Shown one piece after another: positions 1-7,097 of a stretch of 9,628 nt of DNA. The position numbers and the translations under genes were made by a program. The stretch is taken from positions 13,841 through 23,468 of the forward strand of contig DHOX01000001.1 of assembly GCA_002409785.1 (NCBI GenBank). The letters run 5' to 3'. Under the pieces are notes generated by a model that saw nothing but the letters and a program-made list of their open reading frames with translations, was not told the origin of the DNA and ran no database searches. The DNA comes from Prevotella sp. UBA5379. GTDB taxonomy: Bacteria; Bacteroidota; Bacteroidia; Bacteroidales; Bacteroidaceae. Every line of letters begins with the position of its first letter. Position 1 is the stretch's first letter.

Positions 1-75
1 GGGGGCGTAGCCCAGTTGGTTTAGAGCGCTGCAGTCACATTGCAGAGGTCAACAGTTCGAGCCTGTTCGTCCCCA
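1..75 (+). tRNA. tRNA-Val, anticodon CAC
   Basis: The sequence folds into a full cloverleaf. The acceptor stem pairs 1-7 with 68-74 (one G-T pair), followed by discriminator A75. The anticodon stem pairs 29-33 with 41-45, and the 7-base loop GTCACAT has T35 in the U33 position and anticodon CAC at 36-38, which reads the valine codon GTG. The T stem pairs 51-55 with 63-67 around TTCGAGC. CCA is not encoded, so it must be added after transcription. One oddity is a C12-A25 mismatch in the D stem (window coordinates). The promoter lies left of the window. Valine identity is supported by A and C at the second and third anticodon positions and by the A discriminator. Confidence 0.95.
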
Positions 76-76
76 C

Positions 77-130
77 TTTTTTATTTTTTCTATCTGGTTT
101 CCCCTGAACAAGGAACAGGAAACAGATTTT
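77..130 (+). terminator. Probable terminator after tRNA-Val
   Basis: A T-rich run (77-89, broken by one A) follows the tRNA directly. Behind it lies an imperfect hairpin: ATCTGGTTTCC at 92-102 pairs with GGAAACAGAT at 118-127 with one bulged G, and four T follow (127-130). Read on the plus strand it could end the tRNA transcript. Read on the minus strand the stem is followed by A-rich sequence, so it is not a good terminator for msrAB. Confidence 0.4.
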
Positions 131-146
131 ATGCCGTAGAGATCTT

Positions 147-1136
147 TCAGGGATGGATCATTCGGACAGGTGACAGTAGTTTCACAAATGCTCCATAACC
201 GGCTTCCTCCATTCTTTCTTCAGGGACGAATTTGAGCGATGCACTGTTGATACAGTAACGTAGGGATCCTCTTTCCTCAGGACCATCATTGAAGACATGC
301 CCCAGGTGGGAATGACTATGAACAGAGCATACCTCCTTCCGCGTCATGCCATGAGAAGTATCCGTCTTTTCCGTCAGGAGATGATTGTCTATTGGTTTAG
401 AAAAAGCAGGCCATCCGCATCCAGAATCAAACTGATCTGTAGAAAGGAACAGTGGTTCACCGGTAATGACATCTACATAGATACCTCGTTTGAAATTATC
501 GAAATAAGCATTTTGAAATGGCATTTCCGTAGCTGCATGTTGGGTCACGTCGTATTGTTCCTCCGTAAGACGTTCCCTCAGTTGGGCATCATCAATTTTC
601 CGGTCATAGTCCAATGATCTCCTATTCCGGTTAGCAAGACGAGCCATACTGAACAGATCCTGTGGAAGATGACAATAACCGTCCGGATTCTTATTCAGGT
701 AGTCCTGGTGATTCTCCTCAGCCTTATAAAAGTTTTCCAGTTTCGCCACCTCAATGACCACCGGTGCAGGAGTTGCCTTCTGAAGTTTATACAGTTCCGC
801 TTTGATGACGGGGAAATCTGCCGGATCAGAGTAATAGATACCCGTACGGTATTGCGTCCCGCAATCATTCCCCTGCCTGTTGAGAGTTACCGGGTCGACT
901 GCCCTGAAATACAACTGCAAAAGCAGAGTCAGAGACAGCACCTGAGGATCATAAAAAAGATGAACGGTCTCTGCAAAGCCGGTCGCATCAGTACAGACCT
1001 CCTGATAAGTAGGTTTTCCCCCATGTCCGTTGGCATATCCTACTTCCGTATGGAGAACGCCATTGATTTGCTTCAGGAAATGCTCCATACCCCAGAAGCA
1101 TCCACCTGCCAAATAGATTTCAGCCTGACTATTCAT
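147..1136 (-). CDS. msrAB: Bifunctional peptide-methionine sulfoxide reductase MsrA/MsrB
   Basis: This enzyme reduces methionine sulfoxide in proteins back to methionine: the MsrA part acts on the S epimer and the MsrB part on the R epimer, in family terms with electrons from thioredoxin. The MsrA domain spans about residues 5-160. It carries the GCFWG motif with the catalytic Cys13, and Cys155 in GYCH is the likely resolving cysteine. The MsrB domain (about 190-325) carries RYCINSASL with the catalytic Cys295; Cys240 in CGWPAF is the likely resolving cysteine. The two CxxC pairs that bind zinc in many MsrB proteins are replaced (VDVIT near 221-225; Ser at 271 and 274), so this is a zinc-free type. 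There is no signal peptide or membrane segment, so it is probably cytoplasmic. The ATG at 1136 is backed by a strong ribosome binding site and lies 12 residues before the catalytic Cys. The gene is monocistronic here and convergent to the tRNA. Confidence 0.96.
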   Translation of the reverse strand: MNSQAEIYLAGGCFWGMEHFLKQINGVLHTEVGYANGHGGKPTYQEVCTDATGFAETVHLFYDPQVLSLTLLLQLYFRAVDPVTLNRQGNDCGTQYRTGIYYSDPADFPVIKAELYKLQKATPAPVVIEVAKLENFYKAEENHQDYLNKNPDGYCHLPQDLFSMARLANRNRRSLDYDRKIDDAQLRERLTEEQYDVTQHAATEMPFQNAYFDNFKRGIYVDVITGEPLFLSTDQFDSGCGWPAFSKPIDNHLLTEKTDTSHGMTRKEVCSVHSHSHLGHVFNDGPEERGSLRYCINSASLKFVPEERMEEAGYGAFVKLLSPVRMIHP

Positions 1137-1142
1137 GTTTGT

Positions 1143-1151
1143 ACCTCCTTT
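1143..1151 (-). promoter_or_regulatory. Strong Shine-Dalgarno of msrAB
   Basis: The minus strand reads AAAGGAGGT six bases before the msrAB ATG. A near-perfect Shine-Dalgarno is uncommon in Bacteroidetes and fixes the start codon. The other conventional genes of this window have no comparable site. Confidence 0.8.
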
Positions 1152-1268
1152 ATTGATTCATGCCACTACCTGTACCTTTAACGACTGCAAGTAGAGTATG
1201 ATGGTTTAACCTATTATTAATTACACTCTAAATAACTTTTAATTCAAGATATTCACCCTTCGCTCTAC

Positions 1269-1331
1269 TGTCAGGAAGAGTCATCCCACGCCAACGTCAA
1301 CGGTCGTAAATGCGATGTCCTCATTCTGACA
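1269..1331 (-). promoter_or_regulatory. Foldable 5' leader of msrAB mRNA
   Basis: In the predicted msrAB leader, TGTCAG (RNA 5' side, 1331-1326) can pair with CTGACA (1274-1269). Further short pairings GAG/CTC and ATC/GAT stack inside, separated by small internal loops, and a loop of about 28 bases caps the structure. The fold would begin almost at the predicted transcription start. I recognise no named riboswitch family. It could be a regulatory leader, a stabilising 5' stem, or chance. Confidence 0.3.
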
Positions 1332-1339
1332 AACATTGG

Positions 1340-1370
1340 CAAATATACAACAAATTCTGAAAGGATGCAA
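1340..1370 (-). promoter_or_regulatory. Bacteroidetes-type promoter of msrAB
   Basis: The minus strand has TATATTTG at 1347-1340, a perfect TAnnTTTG -7 box. A TTG lies 20 bases upstream (1370-1368), at the place expected for the -33 element of the Bacteroides primary sigma factor. Transcription would start near 1330, giving a leader of about 195 bases before the msrAB ATG, long for this group. Confidence 0.65.
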
Positions 1371-1543
1371 CTTATCCGTCAATACTTAAACACTTATTAC
1401 TTATAAAAAGACAAGAAATCTCATTCCTTTCCCAAGACCTTACCAGAAGACCCTCCAAGCAAGTGTCCGAAAATAAATCCATTTATTTTTTATTTCAGAA
1501 ACAAAAATCTCAACCTTACCCTTCCTTTCTCACATAAAAGCGT

Positions 1544-1551
1544 TATCTTTG
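1544..1551 (+). promoter_or_regulatory. -7 box of the purL promoter
   Basis: TATCTTTG fits the Bacteroides -7 consensus TAnnTTTG and ends 36 bases before the purL ATG, so the leader would be about 25-30 bases. No TTG is visible at the -33 spacing, so the upstream element is weak or absent. No purine-type riboswitch fits in so short a leader. Confidence 0.55.
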
Positions 1552-1587
1552 CAAGCAAAAGTAACACGTGTCTAATAAAATAGGATT

Positions 1588-4500
1588 ATGATTCTTTTTT
1601 TCAGAACTCCATCCAAAAGTGTGATTGCAACCGAAATCGACCATCAGCCGAATGAGGAAGAGATCAAAGAACTTAGTTGGCTTTATGGTGACGCCAAAGC
1701 AGAAGACTCCACGGAACTCAAAGGTTTCTTCATTGGCCCACGCCGAGAAATGGTTACTCCTTGGAGTACGAATGCCGTAGAGATTACCCAGAACATGAAT
1801 CTCCACGGCATTTCTCGTATTGAGGAATACTTCCCCGTAAACACTGAAGATGCCCAGCATGACAAGATGCTGCAACGCATGTATGACGGTATCGGGCAAG
1901 ATGTATTTACCGTGGACCGTCAGCCGGAGCCCATCCGTTACATTGACGACATAGAGAAATACAACGAAGAGGAGGGTCTGGCCCTGTCTCCGGAGGAAAT
2001 GGACTATCTCCGCAAGGTGGCCAAGGAAAACGGCCGGTCTTTGACTGACTCAGAAATCTTCGGTTTTGCACAGGTGAATTCAGAACACTGCCGTCACAAG
2101 ATCTTCGGCGGAGAATTTGTCATTGACGGGCAGAAGATGGAAAGTTCTCTTTTTGCCATGATCAAAAAGACGACAAAAGAAAATCCCGGCAGGATCCTTT
2201 CTGCCTATAAGGATAATGTCGCTTTCGCCCAGGGGCCGGTCATTGAGCAGTTTGCCCCATCTGACCAGACCACCGCAGACTTTTTCAAAGTCAAGGATAT
2301 TGAGAGTGTCATCTCACTGAAAGCAGAAACGCACAATTTTCCTACAACTGTAGAGCCCTTTAACGGTGCAGCTACAGGAACAGGAGGTGAGATACGTGAC
2401 CGCATGGGAGGCGGGACAGGCTCCTGGCCTATTGCGGGTACAGCCGTTTACATGACGGCTTATCCCCGTCTGAAAGATGATAGTGGAAAAGCCGATCCGG
2501 AACGCAGTTGGGAGGACATACTGCCGGTCAGGAAATGGCTCTACCAGTCTCCTGAAGAAATTCTGATCAAAGCCTCCAATGGAGCCAGTGACTTCGGCAA
2601 CAAATTTGGTCAGCCGCTTATCACAGGTTCCCTGCTTACCTTTGAGCATACGGAAAACAACGAGAAATATGCTTATGACAAAGTGATCATGCTTGCCGGT
2701 GGTGTAGGTTATGGAAAAAAACGAGACTGTCTGAAAAAGGAGCCTCAGAAAGGAAACGAGATCGTCGTTGTCGGCGGAGATAATTACCGCATCGGCCTCG
2801 GAGGAGGTTCCGTGAGTTCCGTAGACACCGGCAGATATAGTAATGGCATTGAGTTGAATGCCGTACAGAGAGCCAACCCGGAAATGCAGAAAAGGGATTA
2901 TAATTTAATCCGTGCCTTGGTAGAAGATGATGCTAACCCTGTCATCAGCGTCCATGACCATGGTTCCGCAGGGCATTTGAATTGCCTCTCAGAACTGGTA
3001 GAGGATTGTGGCGGGCAAATTGACATGACCAAGTTGCCGATCGGGGACAAGACTCTCAGCGCCAAGGAGATCATCTGCAACGAGAGCCAGGAGCGTATGG
3101 GACTGCTGATTGACCAGAAGTATCTGGATCATGTCCGGAAAATTGCCGACCGTGAACGTGCTCCTATGTACGTCGTCGGTGAGACAACCGGTGATGCTCA
3201 CTTCAGTTTTATACAAGGCGATGGTAAGAAGCCGTTTGACCTGGACGTAGCCCAGATGTTCGGACATTCCCCCAAAACCGTTATGGCCGACAAGACCGTG
3301 GTGCGTCATTATGAGAACGTGACCTATAGTCAGGATCAGCTGGACGAATATCTCAATAGGGTCTTGCAACTGGAGGCCGTGGCCTGCAAAGACTGGCTGA
3401 CGAACAAAGTCGACCGTTCCGTAACCGGAAAGGTCGCCCGCCAGCAAGGGCAGGGAGAGATCCAACTGCCATTGAGTGATTGCGGGGTGGTCGCCCTTGA
3501 CTATCGTGGGAAAAAAGGCATAGCCACTGCCCTGGGGCATGCGCCACAGGCAGGACTGGCCGATCCACAGGCAGGCAGCGTACTTTCTGTAGCTGAGTCA
3601 CTGACGAATCTCGTATGGGCACCCTTAGGAGACAAAGAGACCGGTCATGCCGGAAAAGAGGCTGACAGACCATTGAGCTATGTCTCTTTATCTGCCAACT
3701 GGATGTGGCCGTGCCGTAGCCAGGAGGGTGAGAATACTCGTCTGTATACGGCGGTAAAGGCTTTGTCGGATTTCTGCTGCGCCATTCACGTAAATGTCCC
3801 GACCGGAAAAGATTCCCTCTCTCTGAGTCAGGATTACCCCAACGGGGAAAAGATCATTTCTCCGGGAACAGTCATCGTCACGGCAGGAGGACAAGTAAGT
3901 GATGTAAAGAAAACCGTCAGCCCAGTGCTTGTCAACGACAAGAATTCCTCTCTCTACCATATCGACTTCAGCTACGATGAGCAACGCCTTGGCGGCAGTG
4001 CTTTCGCTCAGAGCCTCAACAAGGTGGGAGATGATGTCCCGACGGTGAAGAATCCTGACTATTTCGTAGACTGCTTTAATGCGATCCAGGAACTTGTACA
4101 CCGGGGCTGGATCTTGTCCGGTCACGACATCTCAGCCGGCGGCCTCATCACTACCCTGCTGGAAATGACTTTTGCCAACCTTAACGGGGGAATGCACATC
4201 AATCTGTATGATATTGCCGGAGATGACATGGTCAAGATATTATTTGCAGAAAATCCGGGCGTCGTCATCCAGGTCAGCGATGAGCATAAGCATGAATTGA
4301 AGGAATTCCTGGATGCTGCCGGCATCGGTTTCGCCAAAATCGGATACCCGACTCCAGACCATCGGAAACTGGTTATCATTAAGAACCAGTTCAAGCACGA
4401 ATTTGATATAGATGCACTCCGGACGGTCTGGTACAAGACTTCCTATCTGCTTGACCGGGATCAAAGTCTGGAGGGAATGGCCAAGAAGCGTTATACCAAT

Positions 4501-5349
4501 TACAAGAAACAGCCTATAGAAATCAAGGTCAATCCACACTTTACCGGTAAACTTTCCCAGTATGATCTGAGTCCGGAACGACGCGAATGTTCGGGTGTAA
4601 AAGCGGCCATCATACGTGAAAAGGGGACCAACGGTGATCGGGAGATGGCTTACACTTTGTACCTGGCAGGGTTCGATGTCAAGGATGTCATGATGACCGA
4701 TCTGATCAGTGGCAGAGAGACATTGGAAGATGTCAATTTCATCGTGTTCTGCGGTGGTTTCTCTAATTCTGATGTTCTCGGTTCAGCCAAAGGATGGGCC
4801 GGCGCATTCCTTTATAATCCTAAGGCAAAAAGTGCACTGGAACGATTCTATGCAAGGGAGGATACGCTGAGCCTGGGAATCTGCAACGGGTGCCAGCTGA
4901 TGGTCGAACTCAACCTCATCAATCCTCAACATGAGCATCGTGCGCATCTCCGCCCAAACCGCTCACAGAAATTTGAAAGTGCATTCCTTGGGGTAAGTAT
5001 TCCACGTAACAACAGTGTCATGCTGAAAAGTCTGGCAGGAAGCAAACTCGGCATCTGGGTAGCCCATGGTGAAGGGCGTTTCTACCTCCCTGAACCGGAA
5101 GACCACTACCATATCGTAGCAAAATATAACTACGCCGAATATCCGGGTAATCCAAATGGCAGTGATTATAACGTAGCGGGTATTGTGTCTGCTGACGGAC
5201 GGCACCTGGCCATGATGCCCCACCCGGAGCGTGCCATTTTCCCCTGGCAGAATGCCTTCTATCCTGCTGACCGAAGAGAAGACGAAATCACGCCCTGGAT
5301 AGAAGCTTTCGTAAATGCCAGGAAGTGGATCGAAGAAAAAACGGAATGA
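1588..5349 (+). CDS. purL: Phosphoribosylformylglycinamidine synthase, long single-chain form
   Basis: PurL catalyses the fourth step of de novo purine synthesis: FGAR + glutamine + ATP gives FGAM + glutamate + ADP + Pi, in the cytoplasm. At 1253 residues it is the long form, with the PurS-like N-terminus, the synthetase core and the glutaminase domain in one chain, so no separate purS or purQ is needed. Visible landmarks are NSEHCRH (164-170), ETHNFPT followed by a Gly-rich loop (from 247), GKDS (740-743) and SGHDISAGGL (844-853) in the duplicated ATP-binding AIR-synthase-like halves. A class I glutamine amidotransferase domain runs from about residue 1000 to the end, with nucleophile Cys1099 in LGICNGCQL and His1212 and Glu1214 in HPER. 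All catalytic residues looked for are present and the frame is unbroken. The ATG at 1588 gives the expected N-terminus; no clear Shine-Dalgarno precedes it, as is normal for this phylum. It stands alone, with its own promoter and terminator. Confidence 0.98.
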   Translation: MILFFRTPSKSVIATEIDHQPNEEEIKELSWLYGDAKAEDSTELKGFFIGPRREMVTPWSTNAVEITQNMNLHGISRIEEYFPVNTEDAQHDKMLQRMYDGIGQDVFTVDRQPEPIRYIDDIEKYNEEEGLALSPEEMDYLRKVAKENGRSLTDSEIFGFAQVNSEHCRHKIFGGEFVIDGQKMESSLFAMIKKTTKENPGRILSAYKDNVAFAQGPVIEQFAPSDQTTADFFKVKDIESVISLKAETHNFPTTVEPFNGAATGTGGEIRDRMGGGTGSWPIAGTAVYMTAYPRLKDDSGKADPERSWEDILPVRKWLYQSPEEILIKASNGASDFGNKFGQPLITGSLLTFEHTENNEKYAYDKVIMLAGGVGYGKKRDCLKKEPQKGNEIVVVGGDNYRIGLGGGSVSSVDTGRYSNGIELNAVQRANPEMQKRDYNLIRALVEDDANPVISVHDHGSAGHLNCLSELVEDCGGQIDMTKLPIGDKTLSAKEIICNESQERMGLLIDQKYLDHVRKIADRERAPMYVVGETTGDAHFSFIQGDGKKPFDLDVAQMFGHSPKTVMADKTVVRHYENVTYSQDQLDEYLNRVLQLEAVACKDWLTNKVDRSVTGKVARQQGQGEIQLPLSDCGVVALDYRGKKGIATALGHAPQAGLADPQAGSVLSVAESLTNLVWAPLGDKETGHAGKEADRPLSYVSLSANWMWPCRSQEGENTRLYTAVKALSDFCCAIHVNVPTGKDSLSLSQDYPNGEKIISPGTVIVTAGGQVSDVKKTVSPVLVNDKNSSLYHIDFSYDEQRLGGSAFAQSLNKVGDDVPTVKNPDYFVDCFNAIQELVHRGWILSGHDISAGGLITTLLEMTFANLNGGMHINLYDIAGDDMVKILFAENPGVVIQVSDEHKHELKEFLDAAGIGFAKIGYPTPDHRKLVIIKNQFKHEFDIDALRTVWYKTSYLLDRDQSLEGMAKKRYTNYKKQPIEIKVNPHFTGKLSQYDLSPERRECSGVKAAIIREKGTNGDREMAYTLYLAGFDVKDVMMTDLISGRETLEDVNFIVFCGGFSNSDVLGSAKGWAGAFLYNPKAKSALERFYAREDTLSLGICNGCQLMVELNLINPQHEHRAHLRPNRSQKFESAFLGVSIPRNNSVMLKSLAGSKLGIWVAHGEGRFYLPEPEDHYHIVAKYNYAEYPGNPNGSDYNVAGIVSADGRHLAMMPHPERAIFPWQNAFYPADRREDEITPWIEAFVNARKWIEEKTE

Positions 5350-5363
5350 ATCTTCAGGACTGA

Positions 5364-5395
5364 AAAAGAGGGAGCTTTTTCAGGCTCCCTCTTTT
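5364..5395 (+). terminator. Intrinsic terminator of purL
   Basis: AAAAGAGGGAGC (5364-5375) pairs perfectly with GCTCCCTCTTTT (5384-5395) over 12 bp around an 8-base loop. The T tract is the last part of the second arm. It begins 14 bases after the purL stop codon and separates purL from the transporter genes. Confidence 0.9.
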
Positions 5396-5423
5396 CATCT
5401 TACGTCTGATGGAAACCATGATC

Positions 5424-5439
5424 ATTTGAACGGTCAAAT
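5424..5439. repeat. Small perfect dyad upstream of the CHR gene pair
   Basis: ATTTGA, ACGG, TCAAAT forms a perfect 6-bp inverted repeat with a 4-base centre, about 80 bp before the first CHR gene and downstream of the purL terminator. Its position would suit an operator or a leader hairpin. I see no matching TAnnTTTG box in this short gap, so its role is unproven. Confidence 0.3.
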
Positions 5440-5515
5440 CAGCCATCCTTCATCAACGACACTTCAGGGTTCCTGATAGAAATATCTGCATATTTACTGA
5501 TTAGAATGAAAGGGA

Positions 5516-6064
5516 ATGGAAAAAAGCTATAGCATCTTATTCAGGACATTTTTCAAGATTGGTCTGACGACATTCGGTGGAGGGCATGCCTTGATTCCCA
5601 TCATCAAGAGTAATGTCGTCACCAGGTACAGATGGATGGACAGGAGACAGTTCAATGAACTGATCACCATCGCCGGAAGTTGCCCGGGAGCCATGATCAT
5701 CAATGCGAGCATTCTTATCGGCTACCGTCTCCGGAAAACAAAGGGGAGCTTGACTGCTGTACTGGGTGCCCTCCTTCCCTCATTCCTTTTCATGCTGGTC
5801 TTTGCCTTGATCTATCATCTATTTGACCATAACCGCATGATCACAGCAATGTTCCGAGGTATCCGGCCGGCAATAGTAGCCCTGCTGGTGATCCCTACAT
5901 TTAACTTAGCCAAAAGCGCCCATATTACATGGGCAAACTGCTGGATTCCTGCTGGTGGCGCCTTGCTGATCTGGATCTTAGGCGTCAACCCGATATGGAT
6001 AATCATTGCAGCAGGCATCGGTGGCTTTATTTATGGTAAATTCATTCAGCCTACTGAAAAATAG
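5516..6064 (+). CDS. chrA: CHR-family (chromate transporter-like) membrane protein, N-half type
   Basis: This is a half-size CHR (PF02417-type) membrane protein of 182 residues. Full-length ChrA proteins are two such halves fused (about 400 residues), whereas short ones are encoded as adjacent pairs. The family signature is visible: an amphipathic start, FGGG (20-23) followed by HALIPII, the conserved WMDRRQFNEL region (40-49), and GIRPAI (115-120) before further hydrophobic segments (about 83-102, 117-128, 143-157, 159-173). The usual PGP of the family is PGA here (57-59) and the preceding Gln is missing. Chromate or sulfate transport is known for some members, but many gut homologues have no tested substrate, so anion transport is an inference. 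The ATG at 5516 has AAAGGGA directly before it, too close for a normal Shine-Dalgarno. The second half lies 73 bp downstream. Confidence 0.9.
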   Translation: MEKSYSILFRTFFKIGLTTFGGGHALIPIIKSNVVTRYRWMDRRQFNELITIAGSCPGAMIINASILIGYRLRKTKGSLTAVLGALLPSFLFMLVFALIYHLFDHNRMITAMFRGIRPAIVALLVIPTFNLAKSAHITWANCWIPAGGALLIWILGVNPIWIIIAAGIGGFIYGKFIQPTEK

Positions 6065-6137
6065 TACTCGGAAATGCAGACCAAGAACTTATGGAGCTCA
6101 TAAAACAGATAACTTAAGATAAACGGGAGTATAACAA

Positions 6138-6710
6138 ATGATTTTTCTATATCTTTTCATTGTATTCTTTGAGATCGGACTATTCGGATTTGGAGGAGGA
6201 TATACCATACTGGCACTGATCCAAGGACAGGTGGTCAACCACTTCAACTGGATGACTATGGGGGAATTTACAGATATGTTAGCTCTCTCTCAGATGGCCC
6301 CTGGACCTGTTGAGGTGAATTCTACAATCTATTGCGGATTTTCAATCGTTCACAATGCAGGATTCGGTAATATCATGTCTACATTGGGCTCGGCTACCGC
6401 TATACTGGCACTGATCCTTCCTTCACTGATCATTATGATCCTGGTATGCAGAGTGTTCATGAAATATCTATATACCACCGCTATGAAAAGTATCCTCATG
6501 GGACTCCGGCCGGCTATCCTCGGATTACTGGCAGCTACTATCTTATTACTCTGTTCCAGTGATAATTTTTCCACCCCCGACCATCCCTGGCAATTCTGGA
6601 TCAGCATTTTCCTCTTTATTGCTACCATCATAGGAACTAAAACCTTTAAAATCCACCCGATCCAGATGATCGGCTATGACGCCTTAGCCGGATTATTGCT
6701 CCTTTACTGA
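6138..6710 (+). CDS. chrA: CHR-family (chromate transporter-like) membrane protein, second half
   Basis: This is the partner half-size CHR protein, 190 residues and almost wholly hydrophobic. The signatures are FGFGGG (16-21), WMTMGEFTDMLALSQ (38-52) leading into the canonical APGP (54-57), and GLRPAI (122-127). Hydrophobic stretches lie near 2-14, 84-106, 124-139, 151-166 and 181-190. In known short CHR pairs the two proteins are both required and are thought to sit in opposite orientations in the inner membrane; I infer the same here from adjacency and shared motifs. The 73-bp gap to the first gene contains no terminator-like stem, so the two are probably cotranscribed. The start at 6138 has only a weak GGGAG upstream. 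The substrate is unknown; the name records the family and is no proof of chromate resistance. Confidence 0.9.
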   Translation: MIFLYLFIVFFEIGLFGFGGGYTILALIQGQVVNHFNWMTMGEFTDMLALSQMAPGPVEVNSTIYCGFSIVHNAGFGNIMSTLGSATAILALILPSLIIMILVCRVFMKYLYTTAMKSILMGLRPAILGLLAATILLLCSSDNFSTPDHPWQFWISIFLFIATIIGTKTFKIHPIQMIGYDALAGLLLLY

Positions 6711-6723
6711 GAAGAAACGAAAT

Positions 6724-6751
6724 GATCTCACGGAAGAAAACAGATCTTTTT
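6724..6751 (+). terminator. Weak terminator-like stem after the chr pair
   Basis: GATCT (6724-6728) pairs with AGATC (6742-6746) and is followed by five T (6747-6751). AAA/TTT pairing with one bulge can extend the stem. It starts 14 bases after the second chr stop codon. The stem is short and A+T-rich, so termination here is only a possibility. Confidence 0.4.
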
Positions 6752-6769
6752 CTGACAAAACTATCCTGT

Positions 6770-6808
6770 AAAAGAAGGGAAAGTATAACAGTCACTGCTA
6801 ACTTTCCC
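6770..6808 (-). terminator. Strong intrinsic terminator on the minus strand
   Basis: Read on the minus strand, GGGAAAGTTAGCAG (6808-6795) pairs with CTGTTA plus ACTTTCCC (6791-6777) over 14 bp with one bulged T and a TGA loop. TTCTTTT (6776-6770) follows directly. The T tail exists only in this direction, so it ends minus-strand transcripts: an orphan transcript starting near 7090, or read-through from the GH43 operon. The stem may also stop chr transcripts from the other side. Confidence 0.7.
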
Positions 6809-6857
6809 CATGTATTATCCTAAAAACATTCAGACATTTAAGAGTATCTCATTTAGT

Positions 6858-6971
6858 TTAATACACGCCTTGTATCATCATAGAGAGTTCTAATGAACGG
6901 TAATCTTTTTTTAATAACAAACATTTGACATGAACGGGTGAGACTTCACAAAGAAGCAAAAGATTACCCAT
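6858..6971 (-). CDS. Possible 37-residue small protein, unrecognised
   Basis: A minus-strand frame begins with ATG at 6971 and ends with TAA at 6860-6858. It encodes a peptide with a Leu-rich start (MGNLLLLCEVSPVHVK), a KKDYRS segment in the middle and a hydrophobic end (LSMMIQGVY). AGGAG directly abuts the ATG, too close for ordinary ribosome binding. It lies between a minus-strand -7 box and a minus-strand terminator, so it would be the only frame of that transcript. It also overlaps an 11-bp inverted repeat, which favours a structured RNA instead. I recognise no family; coding status is uncertain. Confidence 0.25.
   Translation of the reverse strand: MGNLLLLCEVSPVHVKCLLLKKDYRSLELSMMIQGVY
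6899..6968. repeat. 11-bp inverted repeat in the orphan minus-strand unit
   Basis: GGTAATCTTTT (6899-6909) and AAAAGATTACC (6958-6968) are perfect reverse complements with 48 bases between them. Beside this, ATGAACGG occurs twice in direct orientation (6893-6900 and 6930-6937). In a minus-strand RNA the arms could form one long-range stem. Confidence 0.6.
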
Positions 6972-7097
6972 CTCCTGAAATCTATCAACAAATCAACTCC
7001 TTCAGTTGCTAAAAACTGTTGATTCCTAATTTCTACATTACTTTCCAGAATATCTGGAGCTTAAAACATTTTACTTATGATGATCACTTTTCTGTTG

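Larger units (their letters stand above)
1137..1587. other. Divergent intergenic region msrAB / purL
   Basis: This 451-bp gap separates two divergently transcribed genes. It contains the msrAB ribosome binding site, an A+T-rich stretch (about 1201-1250), a more G+C-rich foldable stretch (1269-1331), the msrAB promoter (1340-1370) and the purL -7 box (1544-1551). I see no convincing protein gene. The plus frame is open from 1236 to the TAA at 1404-1406 (56 codons), but it has no early start codon and overlaps the minus-strand promoter. Confidence 0.7.

Noticed and set aside
92..127. Intrinsic terminator for msrAB on the minus strand
   Set aside because: The stem is followed by A-rich, not T-rich, sequence in that direction; the tail fits only the plus strand.
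669..1181. Plus-strand reading frame of 170 codons opposite msrAB
   Set aside because: It is antisense to a clear MsrA/MsrB gene, uses its reverse complement and has no recognisable domain or promoter.
1552..1587. Purine riboswitch before purL
   Set aside because: The predicted leader is only about 30 bases and contains no aptamer-sized fold.
1543..1899. Minus-strand frame overlapping the purL start
   Set aside because: It covers the purL promoter and N-terminus; PurL conservation explains this DNA and the peptide has no family resemblance.
2989..3540. Minus-strand reading frame of 183 codons inside purL
   Set aside because: It lies wholly inside the well-supported purL coding sequence and shows no family motif; it is an antisense shadow.
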